A stretch of 64,000 nucleotides of DNA, from positions 4,216,001 to 4,280,000 of the forward strand of contig OX579641.1 in the NCBI GenBank assembly GCA_951230915.1. The letters run 5' to 3'. The notes beneath the pieces are model-generated. The model was not told the DNA's origin and ran no database searches. It worked only from the letters and a program-made list of their open reading frames with translations. The stretch comes from Antitrichia curtipendula (Eukaryota > Streptophyta > Bryopsida > Hypnales > Leucodontaceae). Shown here one piece after another: positions 23,748 through 33,500 of this stretch (positions are counted from its first letter, which is position 1; every line of letters begins with the position of its first letter). The position numbers were made by a program, and so were the translations under genes.

Positions 23748-24245
23748 CGACGGACAGGCCGTCGAGAGGACGGACAGAGCGTCCAGGGCCGTCCAAGGCG
23801 TCCAGAGGACGGGAAGGCCGTCCAGAGGGACAAGCCGTCCAGCCCGTGGATTGGCCATCGAGAGGACGGGAAGGCCGTCCAGGGGAGGAGACCGTCCAGC
23901 CGGCGGACTGGCCGTCGAGAGGACAGGAAGGGCGTCCAAGGGGGGAGACCGTCCAGGGGCCAAGCCGTCCAGCCCGCGGACTGGCCGTCGAGAGGACGAA
24001 GAGGCCGTCCAGGGGTGGAGACCGTCCAGCCCGCGGACTGGCCGTCCAGGGGTGGAGACCGTCCAACCCGCGGACTGGCCGTCGAGAGGATGGGAAGGCC
24101 GTCCACGGGAGGAGATCGTCCAGCCTGCGGTTTTAGGCCTGAGGACGGGAAGGCCGTCCAGCCCGCGGACTGGCCATCGAGAGGACGGGAAGACTTTCGA
24201 GAGACGGGAAGGCCGTCGAGAGGGCGAGAAGGTCGTCGAGCGGGC
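23748..24245. repeat. GC-rich minisatellite 2 (about 20-bp dyad unit)
   Basis: Tandem units such as GTCGAGAGGACGGGAAGGCC and GTCCAGCCCGCGGACTGGCC occur, with some shortened to 16-17 bp. They are built on the same CCGTC(C/G)A...GGACGG dyad as minisatellites 1 and 3. ORFs on both strands (WTVSPLGRPSC-type and RPSSPRTG-type repeats) are repeat translations. Confidence 0.85.
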
Positions 24246-24266
24246 CATTCAAAACAGTGCTGGCTG

Positions 24267-25642
24267 AGTGTAACTCATTTCTAATCCTTGTTCGGAGAAT
24301 TTTTCATTTATGTGGTTTGGCACTCTCGGACTTGTCAGGACAGGTGTCCTCCCTCTCAATCGGGCATTAGACTACGGTGGCGGGTAGTTTAAGAGTGCTA
24401 ACTTAATGTTCACACTTGTTTCAATTAGAGGACAAATAAATACCAGAGATGACATTCAAATGCTCAAAAAACAAGGTTTAATGCTCATTTAGAATGGAAT
24501 TATATTTTGTTGCACGTAAATAATGGAAAAAACATAGCAAAAACCATAGAAGGTCAAATTGAAAACTTCTTAATGTCAGTCCTAGAATGTTCTATTTGGA
24601 TGTTCATGTTAATATTTGATTCATTCTAATTGCACCCATTTTCACGAAAGTCGTTGGCATTGGGCAATGTTTTTTTTACAAAAATCCCAGAATCTCGCAA
24701 TCCCTTAAAATAATTTATATTCTGTAGGGCTCAAATTCGAATTCAAATGAATTTTATCAATTATAACTCGAACAATTTCACCTTTGGAATTATTGTATTT
24801 TGATTCCATCCTTCCCTGCATGTAAGTGCACCTGACAATTTAGTATTTTGTTGAATTTTAAACCCTGTCTACACTAATATACTCAACTCAAAGTCTCAAA
24901 CGTACAAACATTCAATAACTTACTAAGCCCGGATCAAATATACAAAGACCAAGACAATAAACCACCCTCTAAATGCTCTAGTTAAAGGTAGTAAGATTAA
25001 AACTCTGAAATGGTTAATTATGAAATAAGTGAAAGACCTCCTAAACAACATATGTCATATGCATATCATTGATTAATGTAAAACATTGTTTTGGCTTTCC
25101 ATTCATACATTACAGAAAAAGAATGTAGCCCTATACATCTAAACTTAAGAATGTTTTACCTTCTAAAGATATTGTTATGCCGTTTTTTGGTGTCTTCAAT
25201 ATGTTTTATAAAACTTTGATTTTAAATCATTAATCTATTTTTTTCCAATTCAAACTTCAAAGACTACATCTCGATCAAGTTTTGCACTTATAATGCCAAC
25301 TAAAAAAAGGAAGAACATTTTTCGTGGTTTCCGGTCCATGCTAGGTTTTGAAGTAAATCCTATAGGACAATACCCTAAACCCTAAACCCTAAACCCTAAA
25401 CCCTCTTCACTGTTGCAATTTTAAGAGTATTTGATGTTCAAGTTTATGTAACTATAGCAAATAAGAGTGGATTGGTGTAATAAAATTGAAATGCAACATT
25501 GAGTACATGAACTTCACATTTTTGTGGTCTCTATATTTTTTTTATGGCTTCTAAACTATAAAGCAACTAACGGTGAATTATTATAGTTTTTCATATGGAT
25601 TGTTTATTAATTGCTTATGTAGTACCGTATGTTAACCACTAA
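24267..25642. other. AT-rich intergenic sequence with an interstitial telomeric motif
   Basis: No gene is recognised. It contains the CCCTAAA array annotated separately. Confidence 0.45.
25373..25404. repeat. Interstitial telomere-type repeat (CCCTAAA)4
   Basis: Four complete CCCTAAA units plus CCCT lie in tandem in AT-rich DNA. This is the Arabidopsis-type telomere unit, consistent with a plant or streptophyte nuclear genome. Confidence 0.9.
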
Positions 25643-25890
25643 ACTGACTAAAGTCCCAAGGCCTCTTTTGCATCCTATATCTGAAATAAATTGCCATTTC
25701 TATAGTAAAGAATGTAAAAAAAACAACTGAATGTATTTAGGACTTTAGGCCTTTAAGGTGCACATCTACTTGTAGTATGTAAGATCTCATACTAGAGTAC
25801 AAGAGTAGTGTTCAATTGACCAGAAGAAATTTCACAAACTTTGCCTATATAGAATTGTAGATTGCAAGATATTTACAATAAACTTCAACC
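25643..25890 (+). mobile_element. Degenerate fragment of a TTAA family B element
   Basis: GACTAAAGTCCCAAGGCCTC, TTGCCATTTCTATAG and AGATTGCAAGATATTT occur in family order. The ends are not intact. Confidence 0.45.
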
Positions 25891-26755
25891 TCGGAACACC
25901 ATTTAGTGCCAATTTGATGGCAATTCAATCACTTCAATGAGATGGAAAGATTGTGGAAGCGTTCAATTCATTTTTCGGGGACCTTCCATGTTGAGTTCCA
26001 AAGTGTATCCAAATGATTTTGTAGTCTTTCCGATATTTGCCTCCGCGTAATTTAGAGTTTAGGAAAAAAAAAAAAAAAAAAAATGCTACTTTAGTGTATC
26101 TTGGGAAGTTGTTGCTCCTTAGTCTAAATCTGAAATTTATCCCCCAAATTGATATTTTCTGAGTTTGAGTCTAACTATAAGGCAAAAGTTCATTTTCTCT
26201 AGTTCCTATTTTATGTAAAATCCCCCAACACGACCCTAAAAATGAAATTTCATTATTGCGATTTGCACTTCGAATGTGTTTTTAATGTCTACTACATTTA
26301 GTACATTCTAAATAAATCATGAAATGGAAATTAAGTTTATGCTATGATCGATTCTAATGTTATTATCCTTGTGATATAAGGTAAACCTGCCTATGACAGG
26401 CAGAATGACTGATTTGTTGTACTGCCTTTAGCAAAAATAATCAAATTTTTTCCATACAAAGACACATGTGAGAAATGAAGAACGCAACTGGAATTTTATT
26501 TTTTGGATTAAATATGATTTGTTTAAAAATTTTGAAGTGTACTGTCCAGTAAGCCCAAAAGAGTTTGTAGACTACCCCAAATCAGCAGAAAATTGTTTCC
26601 ATGATGGTCATCTTCCCACTTAAAACAGTCATAACATTTTCTAAGATGGCTACAAGACTTTCTAACATGGACATGACATGAAGAAATAAAAAAACTGCTT
26701 TTTACTAAAAATAAAAAATCAATTTTCAAAAGAATACCCATAAAATTTTTAAAGG
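25891..26755. other. AT-rich intergenic sequence
   Basis: A run of 20 A occurs at 26064-26083. No gene is supported; the minus-strand ORF at 26523-26741 has no recognisable domain. Confidence 0.4.
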
Positions 26756-27240
26756 GCCGTCTAGGACGTTCGGCAGGTCGTCAAGAGGATGGGCGGGCCG
26801 TTCCCGACCAGGGACAGGCCGTCGAGAGGACGGGCAAGCCGTCCTAGACCACGAACAGGCCGTCGAGAGGATGGGCGGGCCGTTCCCGACCAGTGACAGG
26901 CCGTCAAAGAGACGGGCACCTCGTCCTTTTGGACGGCCTTTCCGTCCAAGAGACGGGTAGGCCGACGAAGAGGACGGGTATCCCGTCGAGGAGACGGGTA
27001 GGCCGTCCACGAGACGGGTATTCCGTCCACGAGATGGGTAGGCCGTCCACGAGACGGGTATTCCGTCCACGAGATGGGTATGCCGTCCAGGAGAGGGGTA
27101 TGCTGTCGAGGAGACGGGTATGCCATCCAGGAGATGGGTATTCCGTCGAGGGGACGGGCAATCCGTCGAGGGGACGGGCAGGCCGTCGACGGAACGGGCA
27201 GACCGCCGAGAGGACGGAAAATCCGTCCGTCCAAGTCTCG
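26756..27240. repeat. GC-rich minisatellite 3 (20-bp dyad unit)
   Basis: This is the most regular of the three arrays. Units are GGCCGTCCACGAGACGGGTA and TTCCGTCCACGAGATGGGTA, alternating so that a 40-bp higher-order period is visible at about 27000-27080. Long ORFs on both strands (RPRDGYSV-type, VDGLPVSWTEYPS-type) are repeat translations. Confidence 0.85.
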
Positions 27241-27309
27241 GGCGGCGGTGTAATTATTTCCCGAACCTGTCGACGACGCCCCGAACCCGTTGACGGCTAT
27301 GAGGAAGAA

Positions 27310-27444
27310 ATGGCGTACATTGAAGACAATACCTTCCATGAGCCAGCCCTCGTGAATGACATTTTTGGGCACTTACATGATAGATACGATATAGAAGCAC
27401 TTCAGCTTCTGAGGACTTTCGAATTGCAAGAAGAACTGCAGTGA
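27310..27444 (+). CDS. Small ORF next to minisatellite 3, unknown product
   Basis: A 44-residue ORF from ATG 27310 to TGA 27444 (MAYIEDNTF...LQLLRTFELQEELQ) follows the array directly. The open frame extends upstream through non-repetitive codons (about 27240) into the array. The composition looks protein-like (EPALVNDIFGHLHDRYDIEALQ, shown here only in part), unlike the repeat translations. I do not recognise it. It could be the end of a gene whose rest was lost, or a short ORF of a deletion derivative of the minisatellite-bearing element. No splice partner was identified. Confidence 0.3.
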   Translation: MAYIEDNTFHEPALVNDIFGHLHDRYDIEALQLLRTFELQEELQ

Positions 27445-27758
27445 TTTTTGAGAAATAGCATAGCACGCGGCGTTGTAATCGAAGATGTAGACTAGATTGT
27501 GTATAACTAGATAGATGTATAGAATTAAATACCGAAAGTTGTACAAAGCGAACGTATGTAATTATGTAAAGCCTTTATTAGTTTACCATGTACCTCAACG
27601 GATTTATAAAATATGTACATTTATCATTTTATTTCCACCTCGTGTATTGTTGCTTCGCCTTTGTCACTTTTTGTAATCTATTGGACCTTTTTGTAATAGT
27701 ATAGAAGAAGCTTGTATGCTTAGATGGTAGGTAAAAGAGTGTTCTATTTTATTTTTGG
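27445..27758. other. Unassigned sequence, possible 3' flank of the small ORF
   Basis: Nothing coding is seen. The sequence differs from the surrounding AT-rich repeat family and ends where the next TTAA family element begins, so it may be the remainder of the insertion that carries minisatellite 3. Confidence 0.35.
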
Positions 27759-28396
27759 TGAAGCCCTAAAGTCGGAAGTCCATTTTTTGGCCCAAACCAC
27801 CCTAAATCACCACTTTTGCTATGTTCACCTATGAATTAAATTTTCCAATTTATTTTTTGAATCGAACCAAAGGATCTTGTTCTACACTTGTCTTAGATGA
27901 CGTGATAAAAAATTTGTGATGTTTGACCGTATGGATTGAAAGTTATTAGCATTCAAAGTGAAAGAAACAAATTTATTTTAAGAAGTTGCTAGGATTGCCC
28001 GCTCCACAAAAAACCCATAACTTTTCCATTCCTAATCCAAATGGGATGAATGAAAGCCTCCCATTTAAAAGAAAATACAATCCAACTGGAAAAAAAATAT
28101 ACAAATTTGTATTTCATTTTTTTGTGGATTCTTTTGTCTACCCGGAGTCTTGGACCGCCCGGTGTCCCGATCTCCCCTGTTTGAGGTTATTGTGGCATAC
28201 CCTTTGCTCCTAGGCACCGATTGGAATAGAAATTGTATTATGAATAAACTCATAAGTTTATCTATCATTCTATTTTATCATTCTTATGAAAAAGTTTTCA
28301 AAAGTTTTAGTAAAAAATGAGATCATAGGAGCCTATCGAAAATCCATTTTGTCCCTGGCAGAAAGGACAATGAGAGTATGTTACTTTAGGGGCTAA
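27759..28396 (+). mobile_element. TTAA family B element with decayed ends
   Basis: The left end is TGAA-GCCCTAAAG and the right end is CTTTAGGGG-CTAA (28393-28396). Internal landmarks are TTTGACCGTATGGATTGAAAG, AAGAAGTTGCTAGGATTGCC, CTAATCCAAATGGGATGAAT and GCACCGATTGGAATAGAAAT. Confidence 0.6.
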
Positions 28397-29564
28397 GAAA
28401 TAAAAACAATGGAAATTCTTTACCAAAGCAAGAAATAAGTAACAAATTATTTGATTGCTTCATATTTGATGAAATCTCCTTTAAGTCTTTAGAATTAAAC
28501 CAAAAAATAATTCACGTTTTGTAACTTTTGTTCTATTAGTTTTAATGTTTTTTTAGTTGGACTATTGATTGACTACTCCCTCATGTTTATTTTTAAATCC
28601 AAAGTTTACAAATTAAAGTATTGAACATTTTCCATTTTTTCTCAAATGGCATTATGGAAATCAAATGATCAAAGTTTAATATCTTGCAATTGCTAACTTG
28701 ATAAGGTCACGCTACATGAAATTTATTTGAAAATCAATTGAAATAAATGACTTTATGAATGGCGATCCTATACTTGAAAGTCTTAAATTGAATAGATTCT
28801 AATTTTTTTTTTTTCATTTCATTTCAAGGTGAACATGGAGAAATGCCAACTTGGATTTTTTTTTGGCAATAATTAGCATAGGGCCTACATGGCTACATGG
28901 ATTTATATTTTTGAATTTCTTGCCATATAGTCAATGTAAAATCAATTTAGCAACTTCTCTAATTCGAAATTCAATAACAAACTTTAATCCCTAGAATCCT
29001 AGATGCCCAAGGCATGTTTTGAGCTTTTACAAATTTGCTCTAAATTGAACAAAATGTTAACATTTTGATTAGGTGACTAGGCGTATCAATTTCAAAAAAA
29101 TTGTAACCATATAAATTCAAACAAGACATATTAGGGGCTCATAGGTTGCTAAAACACAACAATATCACTTATAGAGTAAATGATTATAATGTTTGAACAT
29201 GAGGGTGTTAAAACTACAAAAATGATGTGAAGTCTTCCAATCCTCTTTTCAGTTTTCACAAGTAAAATTAAAAAAAATTTAGACCACAAAAATATGAGGT
29301 TAAATTGCCGAACATGTATAACCCCAAACAATTTATGGCTTTTAAAAATATACTCCATATTTTTTTTTAAATTAAAAAAAAAATTTGAATGTGATTTTTT
29401 CTCCAAGATCTTGTGTTTTCGAGGCACATTTCCAAAAGCTCTCAATGCTACAAGAAGTCAAGATTGCAATGGGTACCCTTGCACAAAGTCTTGAAACGAA
29501 AAATCACTATCATTTATTTTTAAGAATAGACTATTGATGCTATAACTAGACTTCAAGAAGAACT
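28397..29564. other. AT-rich intergenic sequence
   Basis: No gene is seen. TACTCCCTCATG near 28575 resembles a Stowaway terminus, but no partner end was found. Confidence 0.4.
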
Positions 29565-29705
29565 TACTAAAAATAGCAACTTGGATACTACTAAAAATAG
29601 CAACTTGGATACTACTAAAAATAGCAACTTGGATACTACTAAAAATAGCAACTTGGATACTACTAAAAATAGCAACTTGGATACTACTAAAAATAGCAAC
29701 TTGGT
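29565..29705. repeat. 24-bp tandem array, about six copies
   Basis: The unit ACTAAAAATAGCAACTTGGA plus TACT is repeated nearly perfectly. In frame it reads TTKNSNLD, but I see no gene around it. It sits about 80 bp before minisatellite 4. Confidence 0.9.
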
Positions 29706-29783
29706 TAGGTTTTATTTAACTTCAAAATTTTGCCAACACCAGATTTGGGTGCTTCGGGCATTTAAGCCAAAAATCCAATCCCA

Positions 29784-30122
29784 CCCGTCCAGTTTATTTT
29801 TCCATCCACAGAACCGTCTAGTTACCCGTCCAGATGCCCGTCCACCCGCCCGTCCAATTACCCGTCCACTTACCCGTCCACCCGCCCGTCCAATTATCCG
29901 TCCACTTACCCGTCCAAATGCCCGTCCACCCGCCCGTCCAATTACCCGTCCACTTACCCGTCCACTTACCCGTCCAGATGCCCGTCCACCCGCCCATCCA
30001 GTTACCCGTCCAGATGCCCGTCCAGTTACCCGTCCACCCGCCCGTCCAGTTTTCCATCCACATACCCGTCCATCCCGCCCGTCCAGATACCCGTCCACAC
30101 AACCGCCCCCCCTCCCGTCCAC
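29784..30122. repeat. GC-rich minisatellite 4 (12-bp unit) upstream of TRAF1
   Basis: The unit is NNNNCCCGTCCA with the variable four bases drawn from GATG, CCCG, ATTA and CTTA, giving irregular 36-48-bp higher-order repeats. Unlike arrays 1-3 it lacks the opposing GGACGG arm. ORFs across it (RPTRPPARP-type, WTGKWTGN-type) are repeat translations. It is probably part of the TRAF1 promoter or distal leader by position. Confidence 0.85.
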
Positions 30123-30340
30123 ATGCCTGTCCACCCCTTTCCACCGCCCTCAGGCTCTCTCCTTCCCCTGCGTCGCCGTCCCTCCCTCGCGCCTCCGCCT
30201 TGACAATTTGTCTGCGCGTCGGTGCGTTTTTTCCGCGTCCAGTTTGGCCCTGGTTTGCGTTTTTGCCGACTGGTTTTACGGTTGTAGGGTTTGCAAGGAT
30301 TGGCGTCGCTGCTTTGGTGGAGGAGAAATTAGGGCACGGA

Positions 30341-30376
30341 ATGGCAGGAGGTGGCGACGACTGTGTGTCGGAGTAA
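30341..30376 (+). promoter_or_regulatory. uORF 1 in the TRAF1 leader
   Basis: ATG GCA GGA ... GAG TAA encodes 11 residues (MAGGGDDCVSE). It precedes the main ATG by about 170 bases if the transcript starts upstream of it. Confidence 0.4.
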
Positions 30377-30397
30377 CACTTCGGAGTAGTTTCGGGT

Positions 30398-30433
30398 ATG
30401 GTAGGAGAAGAGGACGGCAAGGGTGGAGATTAG
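30398..30433 (+). promoter_or_regulatory. uORF 2 in the TRAF1 leader
   Basis: ATG GTA GGA ... GAT TAG encodes 11 residues (MVGEEDGKGGD). It has the same length as uORF 1 and also ends before the main start. A translational role is inferred only. Confidence 0.4.
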
Positions 30434-30548
30434 GGTGAGAGTGGTGGGAGGCAGACTGGTGGGAGGCAGACTGGTTTGCCATTTGCATTCCAGAGAGCGC
30501 GAGTGATAGAGTGAGGAAGAGAGAGGGAGGTGAAGGCGTGCGTGCGTG

Positions 30549-33500
30549 ATGGCATGCCATTCGAGGGGGGAGTCGTTGGGAGCGAGTGCGCCTTCGGCTG
30601 AGGGCGCCGTGTCGTCGAAGCTGTATTCGATGTCGGATCCGGTGACGGAGTGGCGCTCGCGGGAGCAGCTTGAGCCCTCGCCGCCCTCGACGTCGCCTGC
30701 GTACTGGGACACAGACGAGGATGACGATTCCAATTCGTCATCTATGACGGGTATGGACCAAAACGACCTAACATTTTTGTATTTTCGATTACTGACACTA
30801 CGCGGTCGAAGTTTTTGGAATGCACGCACGAACTGTGGAAGGGCATATTAGGTATAGGTTTACACTTCGCCGACTCACATAGTGGTACATGGTTACGTTG
30901 ATTCTAGTGGTGCAGATCTTATTGTAGATGGCTTGGTTTCGTGCCTGGAAAGTGGTTTGTTGAGAAATGGTCGATGCGGCGTTACATTACGTTTTCGCAA
31001 GCTGGTCTGTGATCCGTCTGTTGTATCCGGACATCACATTGATAAGTTTGGGCGACTCACGACTTAGATTACCTACATGATTTTCTGGCATTGGATATCA
31101 GAGTTTCTATGCTGCAAAAGTGCACAACATCTCGCAACTTGTCCGCGATCCCTTATTGGTTATGCACGTCGTGGCCTTTTTGAACCAATGTCGCGAATTT
31201 CAGTGTTTACATTATTCTGGGGCAGGCGCCAGAAATCGATCATCGCTATGGGATTTGCTGTATGTTCAGGGTCGGCCGTTACTGAAGTTGGCAGTTCTTT
31301 TCTTGGTCGAAGGCTATATATGATTGCTTGGGTTAGTTGCCGTGATGACCGTTTTAGTACTTCTTAACTTATTCGGTTTTTGAGTTTTTCGTAGTTAATC
31401 GCTTGAGGGCAGTTTTTCTATGAACCTGCATTCTGTCTTCTGAAGCTTCATTTTCGTCTTTGATGGGGCATTCTGCTCGATCTTTAGTATTAAATTGGAC
31501 TCTTGATCGTGCCGTTTGTAGCTGGGGCTCGATTTGGTTGTGCTATTCTGAGTCCAAGGTCAAATTCCAAGTTTTCATCGTAATTTATTCTCCTAGACTG
31601 CATGATGTGGACCCTGGGACGGAGAACGTTCTCTGAGAGTAGACAGTATGCATCTTCAATTTTGAAAATGAAAGTTGAGCGTTCTCATTGAGAGTCTCTG
31701 CTTCGTAATTGTTCACTGAGTTTTTCTGTCCTCTGCGAATCAGGACCGAAACCCACAGATCTATATGGCAAGTTCACGTGGAAAATAGAGAATTTTTCAG
31801 AGATCAGCAAGCGAGAGCTACGCAGCAATGTCTTCGAAGTTGGTGGCTACAAGTGGTGAGGTTCTTGTTGCTTTGGCTTCTGGTCAACTGTTTAGGACTC
31901 GTTTCTGAACTTTTTTGTTTGGGGAGGGATTGGGGATGGGGATCGGGGTTGCAATTAAATGTTTCTACTTCAAAGTTTCCATGTCTTCGGTGGAAGCGTC
32001 ATTCCAAGCATGCTCCGTCTGAGTTTCTGCAACTCGGGGTTGATAGATACTTGAAGCACTGTGGAGTTCGAGTATTGAGAATTTCGGGTTATTTAGAAAT
32101 TACACATGTGGTTTCAGTTTAGTAACAGTGATTCGTTGTACTATCATGTTGATGAGAACGCTGTCTCTATAATACCACATGTTTTTTTGTTATTTTTTCA
32201 GTTTTTTTTACAAAATTCTTTGACTCCCTTCCTGGTTCCTGGTTCTACCGTAGCTAATGCCGCGTTAGTGTGAATTGCCAAATTATAGACTGACTACCTG
32301 ACTTTAGTCTGAGGTTTTTTTCGGCTACTTTTGCTGGAGAAGTGTTCTGTATATCTTCGTAATGCGTGAAAGATTACTTGATTGCTAGAATGTAAGCTTT
32401 TTCATAAATAATGAACCTCTTAAACAGGATTTCTTGTGGGCCTTTTGTCGCAGGTACATTCTGGTCTATCCTCAGGGATGTGATGTATGTAATCATCTGT
32501 CCCTCTTTTTGTGTGTTGCCGACTACGACAAGCTTTTGCCTGGTATGGTTCTGTATGCGAAGCATCATATTTGAAAACTCTTTTTCAATTGTCATCTTGC
32601 ATCTGTTTCTATGTCACGACTGCACGCTGTGCATTCTCATCTGGAATTCTGGAAGCACCGAAACTGTACGATTATTTTACATAGGTTTCGATTTAATGTA
32701 GTGTGTTACTTTAACGCTGACTTGGTTCAAATGCAGGATGGAGTCACTTCGCGCAGTTTACAATCGCTGTTGTCAACAAGGACCCCAAGAAATCAAAATA
32801 CTCCGGTAACGTTTACGAATTTTAACTGATGTATCTTGCGACACAGGGTTGTTTCTGTTTTTGTCGTATCATCTGTTGTGTACTGGTTTCATGAAGTATT
32901 GATGTCGTTGACTGGATGTCTCCCGATTCAGATGGTTACGTGTTTCTGTTTGAACATTTCGTGTGGAGTTTTCCCAGTCTAGTCCATGTTTCTCTCTTAG
33001 TTGGTTGAAGTAATAGAGCTAAGTCTAACCTCTTTTTCATCACACCCTGTAATGCACACCCTGATTATATCACCAGAATTTGGGAAAAAACTGTTGAAGC
33101 GCAAACATTCTCTTGATTATCACTGCCGCTCCCTTGTTATCACACTATTTGTTAAAAATCACACACGATGTGGTAAGGAAGATGTAGATATGAATGGACG
33201 GTTCAAGGTAGTTGGGTTTAGGGTTTATATACCTTCTAGCTTCACAACTGGATCTCTGCAGCATTTTTTTTCTGCTTCTCTTTGCAATTCTCCGTCTTTC
33301 TGACAGGCTTGGGGCTTCCTCGCTCAACAGTGGCTTTGTGTTATAAAGGTTATTAACTTATAACTCACTTAATATTGATTTGCTACCTTAATATGAAGTA
33401 CATGTGCGTGCATTAAATCTTAATTTTTTCCCATCCACTGTACATCTGTATTTCTGATATGGAGTGGCAGTGTATCTTATGTTTTAGAACACATTTGTTA

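Larger units (their letters stand above)
16284..24266. mobile_element. Candidate compound hAT transposon carrying a kinase-like gene
   Basis: This is an inferred unit. The order is a CAGGG-starting left edge with a 9-bp dyad (CCGGACGTG 16297-16305 / CACGTCCGG 16318-16326), a GC-rich minisatellite, a hAT transposase gene (+), a kinase-like gene (-), a second GC-rich minisatellite, and a right edge near AACAGTGCTGGCTGAG. The symmetry (minisatellite, gene, converging gene, minisatellite) and the sharp change from AT-rich flanks support a single element. Multiple subterminal binding motifs are typical of hAT elements; in maize Ac they contain AAACGG. I found no matching 8-bp TSD, so the borders are provisional and two adjacent insertions remain possible. 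Confidence 0.45.

Noticed and set aside
16284..24266. Proven borders for the compound element by an 8-bp duplication
   Set aside because: The 8 bases before CAGGG (CTTTGACT) were not found after any plausible right end, so the unit is reported only as a candidate.
23647..24284. Overlapping 85-168-codon ORFs on both strands at minisatellite 2
   Set aside because: Repeat translations without a domain, start context or splice sites.
26726..27372. 203-codon minus-strand ORF across minisatellite 3
   Set aside because: Repeat translation (DGIPVSWTAYPS-type); only the non-repetitive plus-strand extension after 27240 looked protein-like.
29581..30438. 285-codon plus-strand and 200-codon minus-strand ORFs before TRAF1
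   Set aside because: Made of the 24-bp and 12-bp arrays plus leader sequence; no conserved domain.
33290..33346. A possible cassette exon in TRAF1 intron 4 (GACAG|GCTTGG...AAAG|GTTATT)
   Set aside because: Splice-like borders but no counterpart in the TRAF1 protein, and inclusion is not needed to keep the frame.
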